Assembly: GCA_900197625.1 (NCBI GenBank) | Contig: FZLS01000004.1 | Span: forward strand, 29,027 to 93,026 | Length of the DNA stretch: 64,000 bases | Reading direction: 5' to 3' | Origin: Rhodobacteraceae bacterium Water-Bin34 | GTDB taxonomy: Bacteria > Pseudomonadota > Alphaproteobacteria > Rhodobacterales > Rhodobacteraceae | Shown: in pieces, positions 53,580-63,211 of the stretch | Position numbering within the stretch: the first letter of the stretch is position 1 | Layout of the letters: every line of letters begins with the position of its first letter | Translations under genes and position numbers: made by a program | Notes under the pieces: generated by a model | Database searches by the model: none | Told to the model about the DNA's origin: nothing | Seen by the model: the letters and a program-made list of their open reading frames with translations, nothing else

Positions 53580-54872
53580 CTATTGGAAAGCTATGAGTTT
53601 GCCCGCACCAGATAGAATATACATCCGCTCATTTGCTATTGCCAATTGTGAAGCCGCGCCACCTCTTATTGGAATTAAATTTAGCAATTCACCAGTCTTT
53701 GGATCAAATACACGTATTTTTTTATCAGTACCAGCAACATATAGCTTATTACCTGCTAAAACAGGGCTGAAATGACCAAATTTTCCAGTAGATCTTTTTG
53801 GGTTTTTATAAATTGGCAAATCATAAGTCCAAACTTCAGCACCATTTTTACGATCTAATCGCTTTAATTTTTGCTGGTCAGTTAAAACAAACAGAGCATT
53901 ATTTGATATCCAGACTGGGCCAATTGCACCTTCTTTTTTCGTCCATACCCTCATTCCAGATTTAATATCTATTGCAGCTAATCGACCAGAATTGGTTCCA
54001 GCGTAAACTGTTTTTCCAACAATCACTGGGTCACCCGAAACTGCTTTTACATATCCGTTTGCAGACCCAACACGCTTGCCATTTATGACTTGGCTCCATG
54101 ATTGAAGCCCGCTGTCTAAAGAAACAGCAAGTACTTCTCCAGAAGTAAATGGAAGAATTACCAGATTCCCACTTATAGCGGGGGTTCCAGCGCCTAAGAT
54201 ACCCGCACCAGTGGTGTTTGATTCTTGTGTCCAAACAACTCGTCCATTTTGTGCGTTTAGCGCTATAGCTTGACTTCCACCAGTCATAACAACAATCATT
54301 CCGTTAGAATATGTTGGAGGAGCTGAAATCGAACCCTGAACATCATGTCTCCACAAAATGTTTCCTGTCATTGCATCCAATAAGACTACTTCTCCTGCTC
54401 CAGTTGATACTGCTAAACTATCATTTGAATAGGCAAGACCACCCCCAGAAATTTTATCTTTTGGGCTTTTTGTAGAAGTCAAATCAGCAGTCCATACTTT
54501 ACTGCCTTTTGTATCAAATGCAGTAACACCAAAATTTGAGTCCAAGGTAAAGATACGGTTTTTCGCAATAATTGGATCTGCAGAAAGTCTTTGACGCTTC
54601 TTATTTCCAACACCTATTTTTTCTGACCAGATTTCAACAGGTAAACCAGATAAAGCAGGATGCTCGATATAATGACTTTGGCTACCGTTTCGATGCGTCC
54701 AGTTTTTATTTATTTTAACTTTTGAAAGAGTTAAGTTTTTACTGGCTAATACTGGCGCATCAATTGATGACCTCAGATCTAATCTAACACCTGGAACAAT
54801 ATCTTCTTTTTCACCGCATCCAGTTAAAAATAGTAAACCTAAAAGAGTTAACGCTTTGATTTTACTTAACAT
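53580..54872 (-). CDS. bamB: BamB-like outer-membrane assembly lipoprotein
   Basis: The 430-residue protein starts with a lipoprotein signal (MLSKIKALTLLGLLFLTGC; lipobox LTGC, Cys19). It then has PQQ-type beta-propeller blades: repeats like GEVVLLDAMTGNILWRHD, QAIALNAQNGRVVWTQ, GRLAAIDIKSGMRVWTK and KKIRVFDPKTGELL. BamB supports BamA in inserting outer-membrane proteins. The position next to der and a YfgM-like gene matches the conserved cluster. Confidence 0.9.
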   Translation of the reverse strand: MLSKIKALTLLGLLFLTGCGEKEDIVPGVRLDLRSSIDAPVLASKNLTLSKVKINKNWTHRNGSQSHYIEHPALSGLPVEIWSEKIGVGNKKRQRLSADPIIAKNRIFTLDSNFGVTAFDTKGSKVWTADLTSTKSPKDKISGGGLAYSNDSLAVSTGAGEVVLLDAMTGNILWRHDVQGSISAPPTYSNGMIVVMTGGSQAIALNAQNGRVVWTQESNTTGAGILGAGTPAISGNLVILPFTSGEVLAVSLDSGLQSWSQVINGKRVGSANGYVKAVSGDPVIVGKTVYAGTNSGRLAAIDIKSGMRVWTKKEGAIGPVWISNNALFVLTDQQKLKRLDRKNGAEVWTYDLPIYKNPKRSTGKFGHFSPVLAGNKLYVAGTDKKIRVFDPKTGELLNLIPIRGGAASQLAIANERMYILSGAGKLIAFQ

Positions 54873-54945
54873 GACATTTAATCCTCAAGCATAATATAGG
54901 GTTTAGGTTATATGTATATTTTTAGATTTAAAAATACAAAATAAC

Positions 54946-55590
54946 TTAATTAGTTAATTTACCCCCAAGAGCTAAAATCATTTGTTGACTTCTAGCAATT
55001 AAAGCTTGTGAAACATCAGCCTCTTCAATCAATGTAGTAAATATTTCAATCGCTTTATCATTGTTACCCATGTCTATATGAGCAATTGCTTTTTGTTCCA
55101 TTGCAATAACTCTAAAAGCATTGCCTGGGGTTGCGATAGCATCAAGAGCATCTAGTCTAGCTTTATCTTCCATTTTATTTCCACGAAGCATGATTGCTTT
55201 TAGTGTTGCAACTTGAGCATAAATATCAACCCCAGCGCTCATTGAATCGTAAATCAACAAAGCTCCATCTTCATCATTTTGCTCCAATAGCACCCCAGCA
55301 CGATGTAATTTCGCAATTGGAGCTTCTGCTCCCCCATTTTCAGCTATCGATGCAAGCTCTGAAGCCCGTAAACTTGCATCATCTTGGTTAAGTGCTGCAA
55401 TCAAAGCATCACCTCTAGCAGATGCTGCACTTGCTTTTGCAGATTTTTGATATTCTAAAAATCCGGCACCACCAACTAAACTGCAAATTATTACTACAGG
55501 TATCCAGCCATATTTTTTATATAATGCAAATAATTTATCCTTGCGTACTTCTTCTGATACTTCTTCGATAAAACCGTCTGTGTTACTCAC
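54946..55590 (-). CDS. YfgM-like membrane-anchored TPR protein
   Basis: The 214-residue protein has one membrane helix (YGWIPVVIICSLVGGAGFLEYQ, about 29-50) after a short acidic cytoplasmic N-terminus, then helical repeats (about 55-210) typical of the DUF2133/YfgM TPR family. In E. coli YfgM works with periplasmic chaperones at the Sec translocon. It lies 73 bases upstream of bamB, as in the conserved cluster. No enzymatic motif is seen. Confidence 0.82.
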   Translation of the reverse strand: MSNTDGFIEEVSEEVRKDKLFALYKKYGWIPVVIICSLVGGAGFLEYQKSAKASAASARGDALIAALNQDDASLRASELASIAENGGAEAPIAKLHRAGVLLEQNDEDGALLIYDSMSAGVDIYAQVATLKAIMLRGNKMEDKARLDALDAIATPGNAFRVIAMEQKAIAHIDMGNNDKAIEIFTTLIEEADVSQALIARSQQMILALGGKLTN

Positions 55591-55656
55591 TTGAGAGCCT
55601 CCAAATACTATTGTTATTTTCCATTTAAACTGAATGTAGCATCAATGCCAGTCAGT

Positions 55657-56523
55657 TCAGGATTTTTTTGGTTTATACGTGTGTTCATCAGCTGGAAAAC
55701 TACGCTCACGCACTTCAGTTGAATATCTTTGAATTGCATCAATCATCATTTCTTCCATATTTCCATATCTTTTGACAAAAGTTGGCACGCGCGGAAACAA
55801 TCCAATCATATCTTCAAATACTAAAATCTGGCCATCACAGTGTGCAGATGCACCTATTCCAATAGTGGGTATTTCAATAGTATTTGTTATCTTTTGCGCT
55901 AACTCTTCCGCAACGCCTTCTACAACAACAGAAAATGCTCCAGCAGATTCAACAGCTTTTGCATCTAACATTACCGCTTGCCAGGAATCTTCATCTCGAA
56001 CGGCTTTAAAACCTCCAGTTGTATTCATTTGTTGAGGCATTAATCCTATATGCGCCATAACGGGTATTCCACGTGCAGCTAAATGCTGTATTGTTGAAGC
56101 CATTTCTTGGCCACCCTCTAACTTTACTGCAGTACATCCTGTTTCTTTTATGATTCTACTTGCATTACGAAAAGCAACTTCTGGGCTTTCTTCATAACTT
56201 CCAAAAGGCATATCAACTACTACTAATGCTTTTTTTGCTCCTCGAACAACTGCTTGTCCATGCATAATCATATGCTCAATTGTTACACCTAAAGTGTTTG
56301 GCATACCGTGGATAACCATTCCCAAGCTATCACCTACTAAAATCATATCAGCTTCAGCATCAACTAAATGCGCGACATGAGCTGTGTAAGCTGTCAAACA
56401 AACAAGTGGTGCGCTTCCTTTTTGGGCTCGAAAATTAGGAACTGTCATGACTTTACGCTCATTCAGCTTATCAATTGAGCGTCCATTCTCTACTACACCT
56501 ATCTTTTTTGAAATTGTAGACAT
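55657..56523 (-). CDS. panB: PanB, ketopantoate hydroxymethyltransferase
   Basis: The 288-residue enzyme catalyses the first committed step to pantothenate. It has [16 protein letters not shown], the metal-site [33 protein letters not shown] and the HIGLMPQ catalytic region. About 25 extra N-terminal residues precede the core ([11 protein letters not shown] could also serve as start, at 56448). panC is not adjacent. It is the first gene in the panB-TPR-bamB-der string. Confidence 0.95.
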   Translation of the reverse strand: MSTISKKIGVVENGRSIDKLNERKVMTVPNFRAQKGSAPLVCLTAYTAHVAHLVDAEADMILVGDSLGMVIHGMPNTLGVTIEHMIMHGQAVVRGAKKALVVVDMPFGSYEESPEVAFRNASRIIKETGCTAVKLEGGQEMASTIQHLAARGIPVMAHIGLMPQQMNTTGGFKAVRDEDSWQAVMLDAKAVESAGAFSVVVEGVAEELAQKITNTIEIPTIGIGASAHCDGQILVFEDMIGLFPRVPTFVKRYGNMEEMMIDAIQRYSTEVRERSFPADEHTYKPKKS

Positions 56524-56745
56524 TATGATATATTCCTATGCACATTCTCTAGTCTTATTCATTAAAACATTATTTATAGAATTACGAGACTGAATAGTGA
56601 TAAGCCATTATAATAAATTTTCATTTAAGCTAGTAAATTCAACTTCTAGCTCTAGTTGTAAGAAAAGTAATTAAAGCGTAAAGAGTGCAAGAATCTAGAT
56701 TTATTATTTATTTCAATAAATTGACTACTAATATCGGAGTTTATT

Positions 56746-57933
56746 ATGCGTATTTCATCAATAATTATAGCAATCATAGTTTGCGTAGGCATAGCAGGTT
56801 TTATATTTAGAAATGATCTTAATGCGTCACTAAATAAACCAAATAATGTTACAGCTGAAATTGTAACAACAACTCCTGAAATAAATGTTGAAAATACTAA
56901 AAATCTGAAAGCTGTATCAGTCTTAGTTCAAAGGTCAAATGAACAAGAAGTGACAAATGGAATTCTTCTACGTGGGCAAACAGAAGCATTTAAATCCGTT
57001 CAAGTAAAAGCAGAAACTTCAGGTTCAGTTATTTCTCAGCCAATACGCAAAGGTACATTTGTAAAAAATGGTGAATTACTCTGTGAACTTGAAGTAGGTA
57101 CAAAATCAGATGTACTCGCAGAAGCTAAAGAAGCCTTAGCTCTTTCAATAGATGAATTAGACGCCTCCATTCACCAATATGAATTGCGTGTTCAAGCTGC
57201 AGAGAGACAGAGATCTTTACTAAAGCGTGGTGTTGGCACTGAAGCTGCAGTTGAAGCAGCTGAACTTTCAGCATCTAGTGCAGAAACACAATCACTAAGT
57301 AAGCGTCAAGCTGTAGCAAATGTTGAAGCAAGGATAAACCGAGCCACAACTGATCTAAATAATACAAAGATTATTGCCCCATTCGATGGTTTGTTGGAAT
57401 CTGATACTGCAGAATATGGTGATTTCATGCAAACTGGAGCTCCGTGCGGAACTTTATTAGCACTAAACCCAATTAAACTGATCGGTTACGCTACAGAAAC
57501 TCAAGTATCCAAAATTGAAGTCGGAACAACTGCAGGAGCGCGTTTAATTAGCGGCAATAATGTATCTGGGACAGTAAGCTTTATTTCAAGGTCAGCAGAT
57601 CCTACTACACGAACTTTTCTTGTTGAAACAACTGTTTCTAATGATGGTTATGAAATTCGGGAAGGATCTACAGCCGACATATACATATCACTTGCTGGTG
57701 CAAAAGGTCATTTACTTCCACAATCGTCACTTACATTAAATAGTGCCGGAGAGCTCGGCGTGAGAGTTGCCATAAATAATAAAGCTAAATTTATTCCAAT
57801 AAAAATTATAAGGGACGCAGAAGAAGGCATTTGGGTTACAGGTCTTCCTAAATCAGCAGAAGTAATCGTTGTTGGGCAAGAATACGTAACAGATAATTCA
57901 AATATTAAAGTTTCTTATAAGGTTTCAGAATAA
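56746..57933 (+). CDS. RND efflux periplasmic adaptor (membrane fusion protein)
   Basis: The 395-residue protein has an N-terminal membrane anchor (residues 4-22), a lipoyl-like barrel (VKAETSGSVISQPIRKGTFVKNG), a coiled-coil hairpin (about 120-205) and beta-barrel domains with IIAPFDGLLESDTAEYGDFM. It links the RND pump to an outer-membrane channel. Its stop overlaps the pump start by one base. No TolC-type gene is in the window, so the channel must be encoded elsewhere. Confidence 0.92.
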   Translation: MRISSIIIAIIVCVGIAGFIFRNDLNASLNKPNNVTAEIVTTTPEINVENTKNLKAVSVLVQRSNEQEVTNGILLRGQTEAFKSVQVKAETSGSVISQPIRKGTFVKNGELLCELEVGTKSDVLAEAKEALALSIDELDASIHQYELRVQAAERQRSLLKRGVGTEAAVEAAELSASSAETQSLSKRQAVANVEARINRATTDLNNTKIIAPFDGLLESDTAEYGDFMQTGAPCGTLLALNPIKLIGYATETQVSKIEVGTTAGARLISGNNVSGTVSFISRSADPTTRTFLVETTVSNDGYEIREGSTADIYISLAGAKGHLLPQSSLTLNSAGELGVRVAINNKAKFIPIKIIRDAEEGIWVTGLPKSAEVIVVGQEYVTDNSNIKVSYKVSE

Positions 57934-60900
57934 TGACTGGTATGATTGACTGGGCGACAGATAGAGCTCGAATGATTTTAGTATTTGTGGCAATGTCTCT
58001 AGCTGCAGGTATTTTAGCTTATACAGGCCTACCAAAAGAGGGTGAGCCAGATATTGATATACCTGCGTTATTTGTTTCAGTGCCTTTTCCGGGAATATCT
58101 GCTGAAGACAGTGAAAAATTAATTGTAAAACCACTGGAAAACAAGCTTCGTGACATAAATGGCTTGAAAACCATGTCCTCAACAGCCTCAGAAGGATATG
58201 GTGGTGTCGCGCTTGAATTTGAATTTGGATGGAATAAATCAGCAACAATAGCTGATGTACGCGACAAAGCTAATCAAGCTCAAGCGGAATTCCCAGATGG
58301 TGCTGATCAATACTCAATAAATGAAATTAATTTTTCAAGATTTCCAATATTAGTTGTTTCAATGTCTGGTCAGTTGCCCGAAAGAACAATGACTAGGGTA
58401 GCAAAAAATCTTCAGGATAGAATTGAGTCTATGACGGAGGTTCTAGAAGTTGGATTAGCTGGCCAGCGTGACGAAATGTTAGAAGTTTTAATCGATCCAT
58501 TAAAACTAGAAGCATATAATGTTACTGCTGGAGAGTTGATAAATGTTGTAACCAATAACAACCTTTTGATAGCAGCGGGTGAGATAGAAAATGAAGCAGG
58601 TGCATTTTCTATTAAAATACCTTCATCATTTAACGAGCCCAAGGATGTTTATAATCTACCTGTAAAAGTTAATGGAAATAGAGTAATCACTCTTGAAGAT
58701 CTGGCAGATATTAGGCTTACATTTGAAGATCGAATTGGCACCGCAAGATTTAATGGTGAGACAACCGTTACTTTGCAGATAATTAAACGAAAGGGTGTAA
58801 ATTTAATTAGCACGGTTAGTTTAGTAAAAGAAAAAGTAGAACAAATTGTATCAGAATGGGAACCAGAACTTAGAGACGCCATCACAATAGATTATTCGTC
58901 TGATCAATCGAGACAAGTTTCTGATATGGTTAGCCAACTTGAAGGTTCAGTTTTAACTGCAATTGCGTTAGTTATGATTGTTGTTTTAGCAGCACTGGGA
59001 ATTAGATCAGCTTTGCTTGTTGGATTTGCTATCCCCACTTCTTTTCTTCTAGCTTTCGCTCTTATGGGGATATCCGGAATAACAATCTCTAATATGGTAA
59101 TGTTTGGTCTTATATTGGCTGTAGGAATGTTAGTTGACGGAGCGATAGTTGTAGTTGAATACGCTGATAAGCGAATTGCTGAAGGTACTGGCCCAATGGA
59201 AGCATATGGTTCAGCTGCAAAAAGAATGTTTTGGCCAATAGTTTCCTCAACAGCAACTACATTATGTGCATTTTTACCAATGTTATTTTGGCCAGGTGTA
59301 CCTGGCGAATTTATGAGAATGTTACCAATTACGCTAATATATGTATTATCTGCGTCTTTACTTGTTGCACTTATTTACCTGCCTGTAATCGGTGGAGTAG
59401 CAGGAAGATTAACACGGACTTTAGAAAACATATCTGATAAATTGAGAAATAACTTTAAACTAGTAGTGCGTTTGTTATTAGTACTTTTGTCAATTGCAAT
59501 TATTTTTATGGGTGTGATACAACTCGTAAATGGCATTGCGATTATTGGAGCAGTATTATTCTTCATTGGATGTATGGCTACATCCGCAACAACAAGCTCT
59601 TTGAAATCAACATCTGATAATACTAAATCATCAAAACAAAATTTATATGCTCGTTTTATTAATTTCATAGTTAATAAATGGTACATGCCAGCTGTAATGG
59701 TAGGACTTACAATATTTTTATTGATCACAATTTTCTCTGTTTTTGGCAAAAATAATAATGGAGTTGAATTTTTTGTTACCACTGAACCTGAGAATGCAAT
59801 CGTTTATGTTCGCGCAAGGGGCAATTTATCCCTAGATGAAAAAGATATTTTAGTAGAAAACGTAGAAGGTTTAATTAAAGATATTGATGGTATTCAAAGT
59901 GCGTTTGCATTTGCAGGTGATGGAGGATTGGATAATAATACAGGTGGTGCAACAGCTCCACTTGATACCATAGGACAAATTCAAATAGAAACTACACCTT
60001 GGGAAGCGCGACAAGGCTCTCCTTCTGGTTTTGATATACTCAAAGCAGTTGAGGAAAGAATAGCGGATGTTCCTGGTGTTCAAGTTGAAATATTAGAACT
60101 TGCTCAGGGACCTGCATCAGGCAAACCACTTACTCTTAGAGTTAAAGGATCAAATTTTGATGACCTGAAAATAGCGGCGGGTATCATCCGCGATCATTAT
60201 GAATCAATTGATGGTCCAGTTAAAATCGAAGATACAAGGCCTCTTCCTGGAATAGATTGGCAAGTAGACGTCGATGTTGAAAAGGCAGGTCGATATAAAG
60301 CTGATGTTGCGCAAGTTGGCGCTATGGTCCAACTCGTTACCCGTGGCTTAAAACTTGGTGACATGACTGTAGATACGTCTGACGAGGATATTGATATTCG
60401 TGTTCGTCTTCCTAAAAAAGATAGGTTACTATCAACCTTGGAGACATTACGTGTAAGAACTAACTCAGGTCTTGTGCCAATTTCAAACTTCATTACGCTA
60501 AAGCCTGTTGAAAAACTTGGTCAAATTGATCGAGCTGATAGCAAGAGATATTTTGATATAAAAGCTGATGTAGCTCAGGGAGTTAATGCTGCAGAAAAGA
60601 TTGCCGAAATTACAAAATGGCTGGAAGAAGAACAGCGCTTGCCAAACGGAATTGAATGGGAATGGAAAGGTGATCAAGAAGATCAAGCTGAAAGCTCAGC
60701 TTTTCTTGGGAAGGCTTTTCTTGGCGCTCTCGGTTTGATGTTTGTAATTTTATTAGCCCAATTTAACTCATTTTATAATTCAGTTCTTGTTTTAGTTGCA
60801 GTCGTTCTTTCAACTGCAGGGGTTTTAATTGGTATGCTTGTTATGAACCAAGCTTTTAGCGTCATTATGACAGGAACAGGAATAGTGGCACTAGCAGGAA

Positions 60901-61286
60901 TTGTTGTTAATAATAATATTGTTTTAATTGATACTTATCAAGAATACTCCAAGAAAATGACAGCTCTTGAAGCAATTTCAAAAACAGCACAGGCTAGAAT
61001 TCGCCCTGTTCTTTTAACAACCATAACAACTATGGCTGGTTTAACTCCTATGATGCTTGGTATATCAATAGATTTTATAAATGGTGGCTATTTTATTGAT
61101 CAGCCAACAGCTTTATGGTGGAAGCAATTGGCAACAGCTGTAGTATTTGGCCTTGGTATCGCGACTCTTCTAACCCTTGTTCTAACACCTTCATTATTAG
61201 CGTTAAGAATTTGGGTCAGTAAAGGAGCATATGCAGGATTATCAAAAGTATTTAAGCTTCAAACCATTACTATTAAACAAAGTTAA
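57933..61286 (+). CDS. RND family efflux pump (HAE1-like)
   Basis: The 1117-residue inner-membrane proton antiporter shows the RND plan: N-terminal helix, periplasmic porter loops, central helices with GMLVDGAIVVVEYADKRIAEG (acidic relay residues in TM4) and a second half with FNSFYNSVLVLVAVVLS and GIVVNNNIVLID. It is somewhat longer than AcrB, with a low-complexity Ser/Lys linker near residue 550. Substrate is not predictable; the pair resembles multidrug rather than metal pumps. Confidence 0.93.
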   Translation: MTGMIDWATDRARMILVFVAMSLAAGILAYTGLPKEGEPDIDIPALFVSVPFPGISAEDSEKLIVKPLENKLRDINGLKTMSSTASEGYGGVALEFEFGWNKSATIADVRDKANQAQAEFPDGADQYSINEINFSRFPILVVSMSGQLPERTMTRVAKNLQDRIESMTEVLEVGLAGQRDEMLEVLIDPLKLEAYNVTAGELINVVTNNNLLIAAGEIENEAGAFSIKIPSSFNEPKDVYNLPVKVNGNRVITLEDLADIRLTFEDRIGTARFNGETTVTLQIIKRKGVNLISTVSLVKEKVEQIVSEWEPELRDAITIDYSSDQSRQVSDMVSQLEGSVLTAIALVMIVVLAALGIRSALLVGFAIPTSFLLAFALMGISGITISNMVMFGLILAVGMLVDGAIVVVEYADKRIAEGTGPMEAYGSAAKRMFWPIVSSTATTLCAFLPMLFWPGVPGEFMRMLPITLIYVLSASLLVALIYLPVIGGVAGRLTRTLENISDKLRNNFKLVVRLLLVLLSIAIIFMGVIQLVNGIAIIGAVLFFIGCMATSATTSSLKSTSDNTKSSKQNLYARFINFIVNKWYMPAVMVGLTIFLLITIFSVFGKNNNGVEFFVTTEPENAIVYVRARGNLSLDEKDILVENVEGLIKDIDGIQSAFAFAGDGGLDNNTGGATAPLDTIGQIQIETTPWEARQGSPSGFDILKAVEERIADVPGVQVEILELAQGPASGKPLTLRVKGSNFDDLKIAAGIIRDHYESIDGPVKIEDTRPLPGIDWQVDVDVEKAGRYKADVAQVGAMVQLVTRGLKLGDMTVDTSDEDIDIRVRLPKKDRLLSTLETLRVRTNSGLVPISNFITLKPVEKLGQIDRADSKRYFDIKADVAQGVNAAEKIAEITKWLEEEQRLPNGIEWEWKGDQEDQAESSAFLGKAFLGALGLMFVILLAQFNSFYNSVLVLVAVVLSTAGVLIGMLVMNQAFSVIMTGTGIVALAGIVVNNNIVLIDTYQEYSKKMTALEAISKTAQARIRPVLLTTITTMAGLTPMMLGISIDFINGGYFIDQPTALWWKQLATAVVFGLGIATLLTLVLTPSLLALRIWVSKGAYAGLSKVFKLQTITIKQS

Positions 61287-61291
61287 TTTTC

Positions 61292-61326
61292 AGGCAGAAC
61301 TGGATTTTACATAGCCAGTTCTGCCT
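61292..61326. terminator. Hairpin shared by convergent RND and ABC genes
   Basis: Perfect 12-base arms at 61292-61303 and 61315-61326 flank an 11-base loop, between the RND stop and the ABC stop; the right arm and part of the loop encode the last residues of the ABC protein. It lacks clear U-runs on either side, so it may stop transcription weakly or protect both 3' ends. Confidence 0.65.
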
Positions 61327-63175
61327 CTGATTCCTGAGTATGCCACATTTTTGTGTAACGACCATTTAGGTTTAACAATTCATCATGTGTACCTTTTTCA
61401 ACAATAACGCCTTTTTCTAAAACAAAAATCTGATCAGCATCTACTACAGTCGAAAGTCTGTGAGCTATTGTAATTACAGATCTGCCAGACCCTAAACCTC
61501 TTAAACTTTCTTGGATATTTCTTTCTGTTTCAGTATCCAAAGCCGAGGTTGCTTCGTCTAAAACTAATATTGGTGGATTTTTCAACAATGTACGAGCAAT
61601 TCCTACTCTTTGCTTTTCACCTCCAGATAGCTTCAATCCTCTTTCGCCGACCGTTGTATTATATCCATCAGCCAAACTGATTATAAAATCATGAATTTTT
61701 GCTGACTTAGCAGCTTCTACAATATCATCATTGGATGCATTTTTGCGACCGTAAGCAATATTATATCCAATTGTATCATTGAATAGAACAGTATCTTGAG
61801 GAACAATTCCAATAGAATTGTGAACTGATGCTTGGGTTACATCCCTAATATCTTGCCCATCAATCTTAACGCTACCATTATTTACATCATAAAATCTAAA
61901 AAGAAGACGACCAATAGTTGACTTACCTGAACCAGATGGGCCAACAATTGCAACAGTTTCACCTTTTTTTATTTTCAAAGATAATTTGGATAGTATAATT
62001 CTTTCTGAGTCATAGCCAAATGTAACGTTATCAAATTCAATTTGACCACCTTTTATATTTAAATCTTCGGCATTTGCCACGTCAGTTACTTCTTGAGGTT
62101 GGCCAAGAAGATCAAACATTTCGCCCATATCAACTAATGCTTGTCGAATTTCACGATATACTGTTCCCAGAAATCCCAAAGGCATTGTTATTTGAATCAT
62201 ATAGGCATTCGCCATAACAAAATCGCCAACACTCAATTCTCCCCTTTGAACAGCCATAGCAGCCAATATCATTACTGTAATTAATCCCCCAGTAATAAGG
62301 AGTGTTTGCCCAAAATTTAAAAATGCTAATGAATAACTGGTCTTCAATGCAGCAGCTTCATAACCTCGCATACTTTCATCGTATCTTAGCGCTTCTCTTT
62401 CTTCAGCGCCAAAGTATTTTACTGTTTCAAAATTCAATAAACTATCAATAGCTTTTTGATTAGCATCAGTATCTTTATCATTCATTTCTTTACGTACTTT
62501 CACTCGCCACTCTGTGACGGAAAAAGTAAACCAAATATATAAGACAATCGTAATCAAAACGATTGCCATATAGATAAAACCAAACTCTAGATAAAAAATA
62601 CCTGCAACAATTAACAATTTAAGAATTAGTGGCCCAATTGAGAAAAGCATAAACCTTAATAAAAACTCGACCCCCTTAACACCACGCTCCATTACTCTAC
62701 TTAATCCACCAGTCTTGCGTGTAATGTGATACCTGAGAGATAATCGATGCATATGCCTAAATGTCTCTAAAGCTAGTTGACGTAGAGCACGCTGACCTAC
62801 TTGTGCAAATATCACGTCTCTAAGTTGGCTAAATCCAACTGACAAAATGCGCATAACACCATAAGCTACAACCATGCCGAGTGCACCTGCAGTCAACATA
62901 AATATAGTTTGATCTTCATCCGCTCCCGGAGCAAGGGCATCAACAGATACTCCATAAAAGTATGGTGCCAGTAATCCTAGTATTTCACCAAGTACTAATG
63001 CCAGCATTGCAAGAACAACTCTAAATTGGATATCTTTTCGCGATTTTGGCCATAAATATGGTAAAACAGATTTGATCACGTTCATTGCTTGTCCGCTTTT
63101 CAAATTTGCTGATGAAGTAGTGGGTCTCAATGTAATTAATCTCCGTTGAAGTCTTAACATAGTATTATGCTTCAA
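61307..63175 (-). CDS. Atm1/ABCB7-type ABC exporter
   Basis: The 622-residue half-transporter has six membrane segments (about 50-330) and an ATPase. Walker A is GPSGSGKST, signature LSGGEKQRVGIARTL, Walker B ILVLDEATSALD. Atm1-type marks are LRYHITRKTGGLSRVMERG, DSLLNFETVKYFGAEEREA and YREIRQALVDMGEMFDLL. Relatives export glutathione-linked sulfur or metal species. The basic N-terminus resembles a leader before MNVIKSVLPYLWP; an internal start there (30 residues in) is possible. Confidence 0.9.
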   Translation of the reverse strand: MKHNTMLRLQRRLITLRPTTSSANLKSGQAMNVIKSVLPYLWPKSRKDIQFRVVLAMLALVLGEILGLLAPYFYGVSVDALAPGADEDQTIFMLTAGALGMVVAYGVMRILSVGFSQLRDVIFAQVGQRALRQLALETFRHMHRLSLRYHITRKTGGLSRVMERGVKGVEFLLRFMLFSIGPLILKLLIVAGIFYLEFGFIYMAIVLITIVLYIWFTFSVTEWRVKVRKEMNDKDTDANQKAIDSLLNFETVKYFGAEEREALRYDESMRGYEAAALKTSYSLAFLNFGQTLLITGGLITVMILAAMAVQRGELSVGDFVMANAYMIQITMPLGFLGTVYREIRQALVDMGEMFDLLGQPQEVTDVANAEDLNIKGGQIEFDNVTFGYDSERIILSKLSLKIKKGETVAIVGPSGSGKSTIGRLLFRFYDVNNGSVKIDGQDIRDVTQASVHNSIGIVPQDTVLFNDTIGYNIAYGRKNASNDDIVEAAKSAKIHDFIISLADGYNTTVGERGLKLSGGEKQRVGIARTLLKNPPILVLDEATSALDTETERNIQESLRGLGSGRSVITIAHRLSTVVDADQIFVLEKGVIVEKGTHDELLNLNGRYTKMWHTQESEAELAM

Positions 63176-63211
63176 ACTTGACTAGTTAATTCAAACTAAA
63201 CTTTGTGAATA

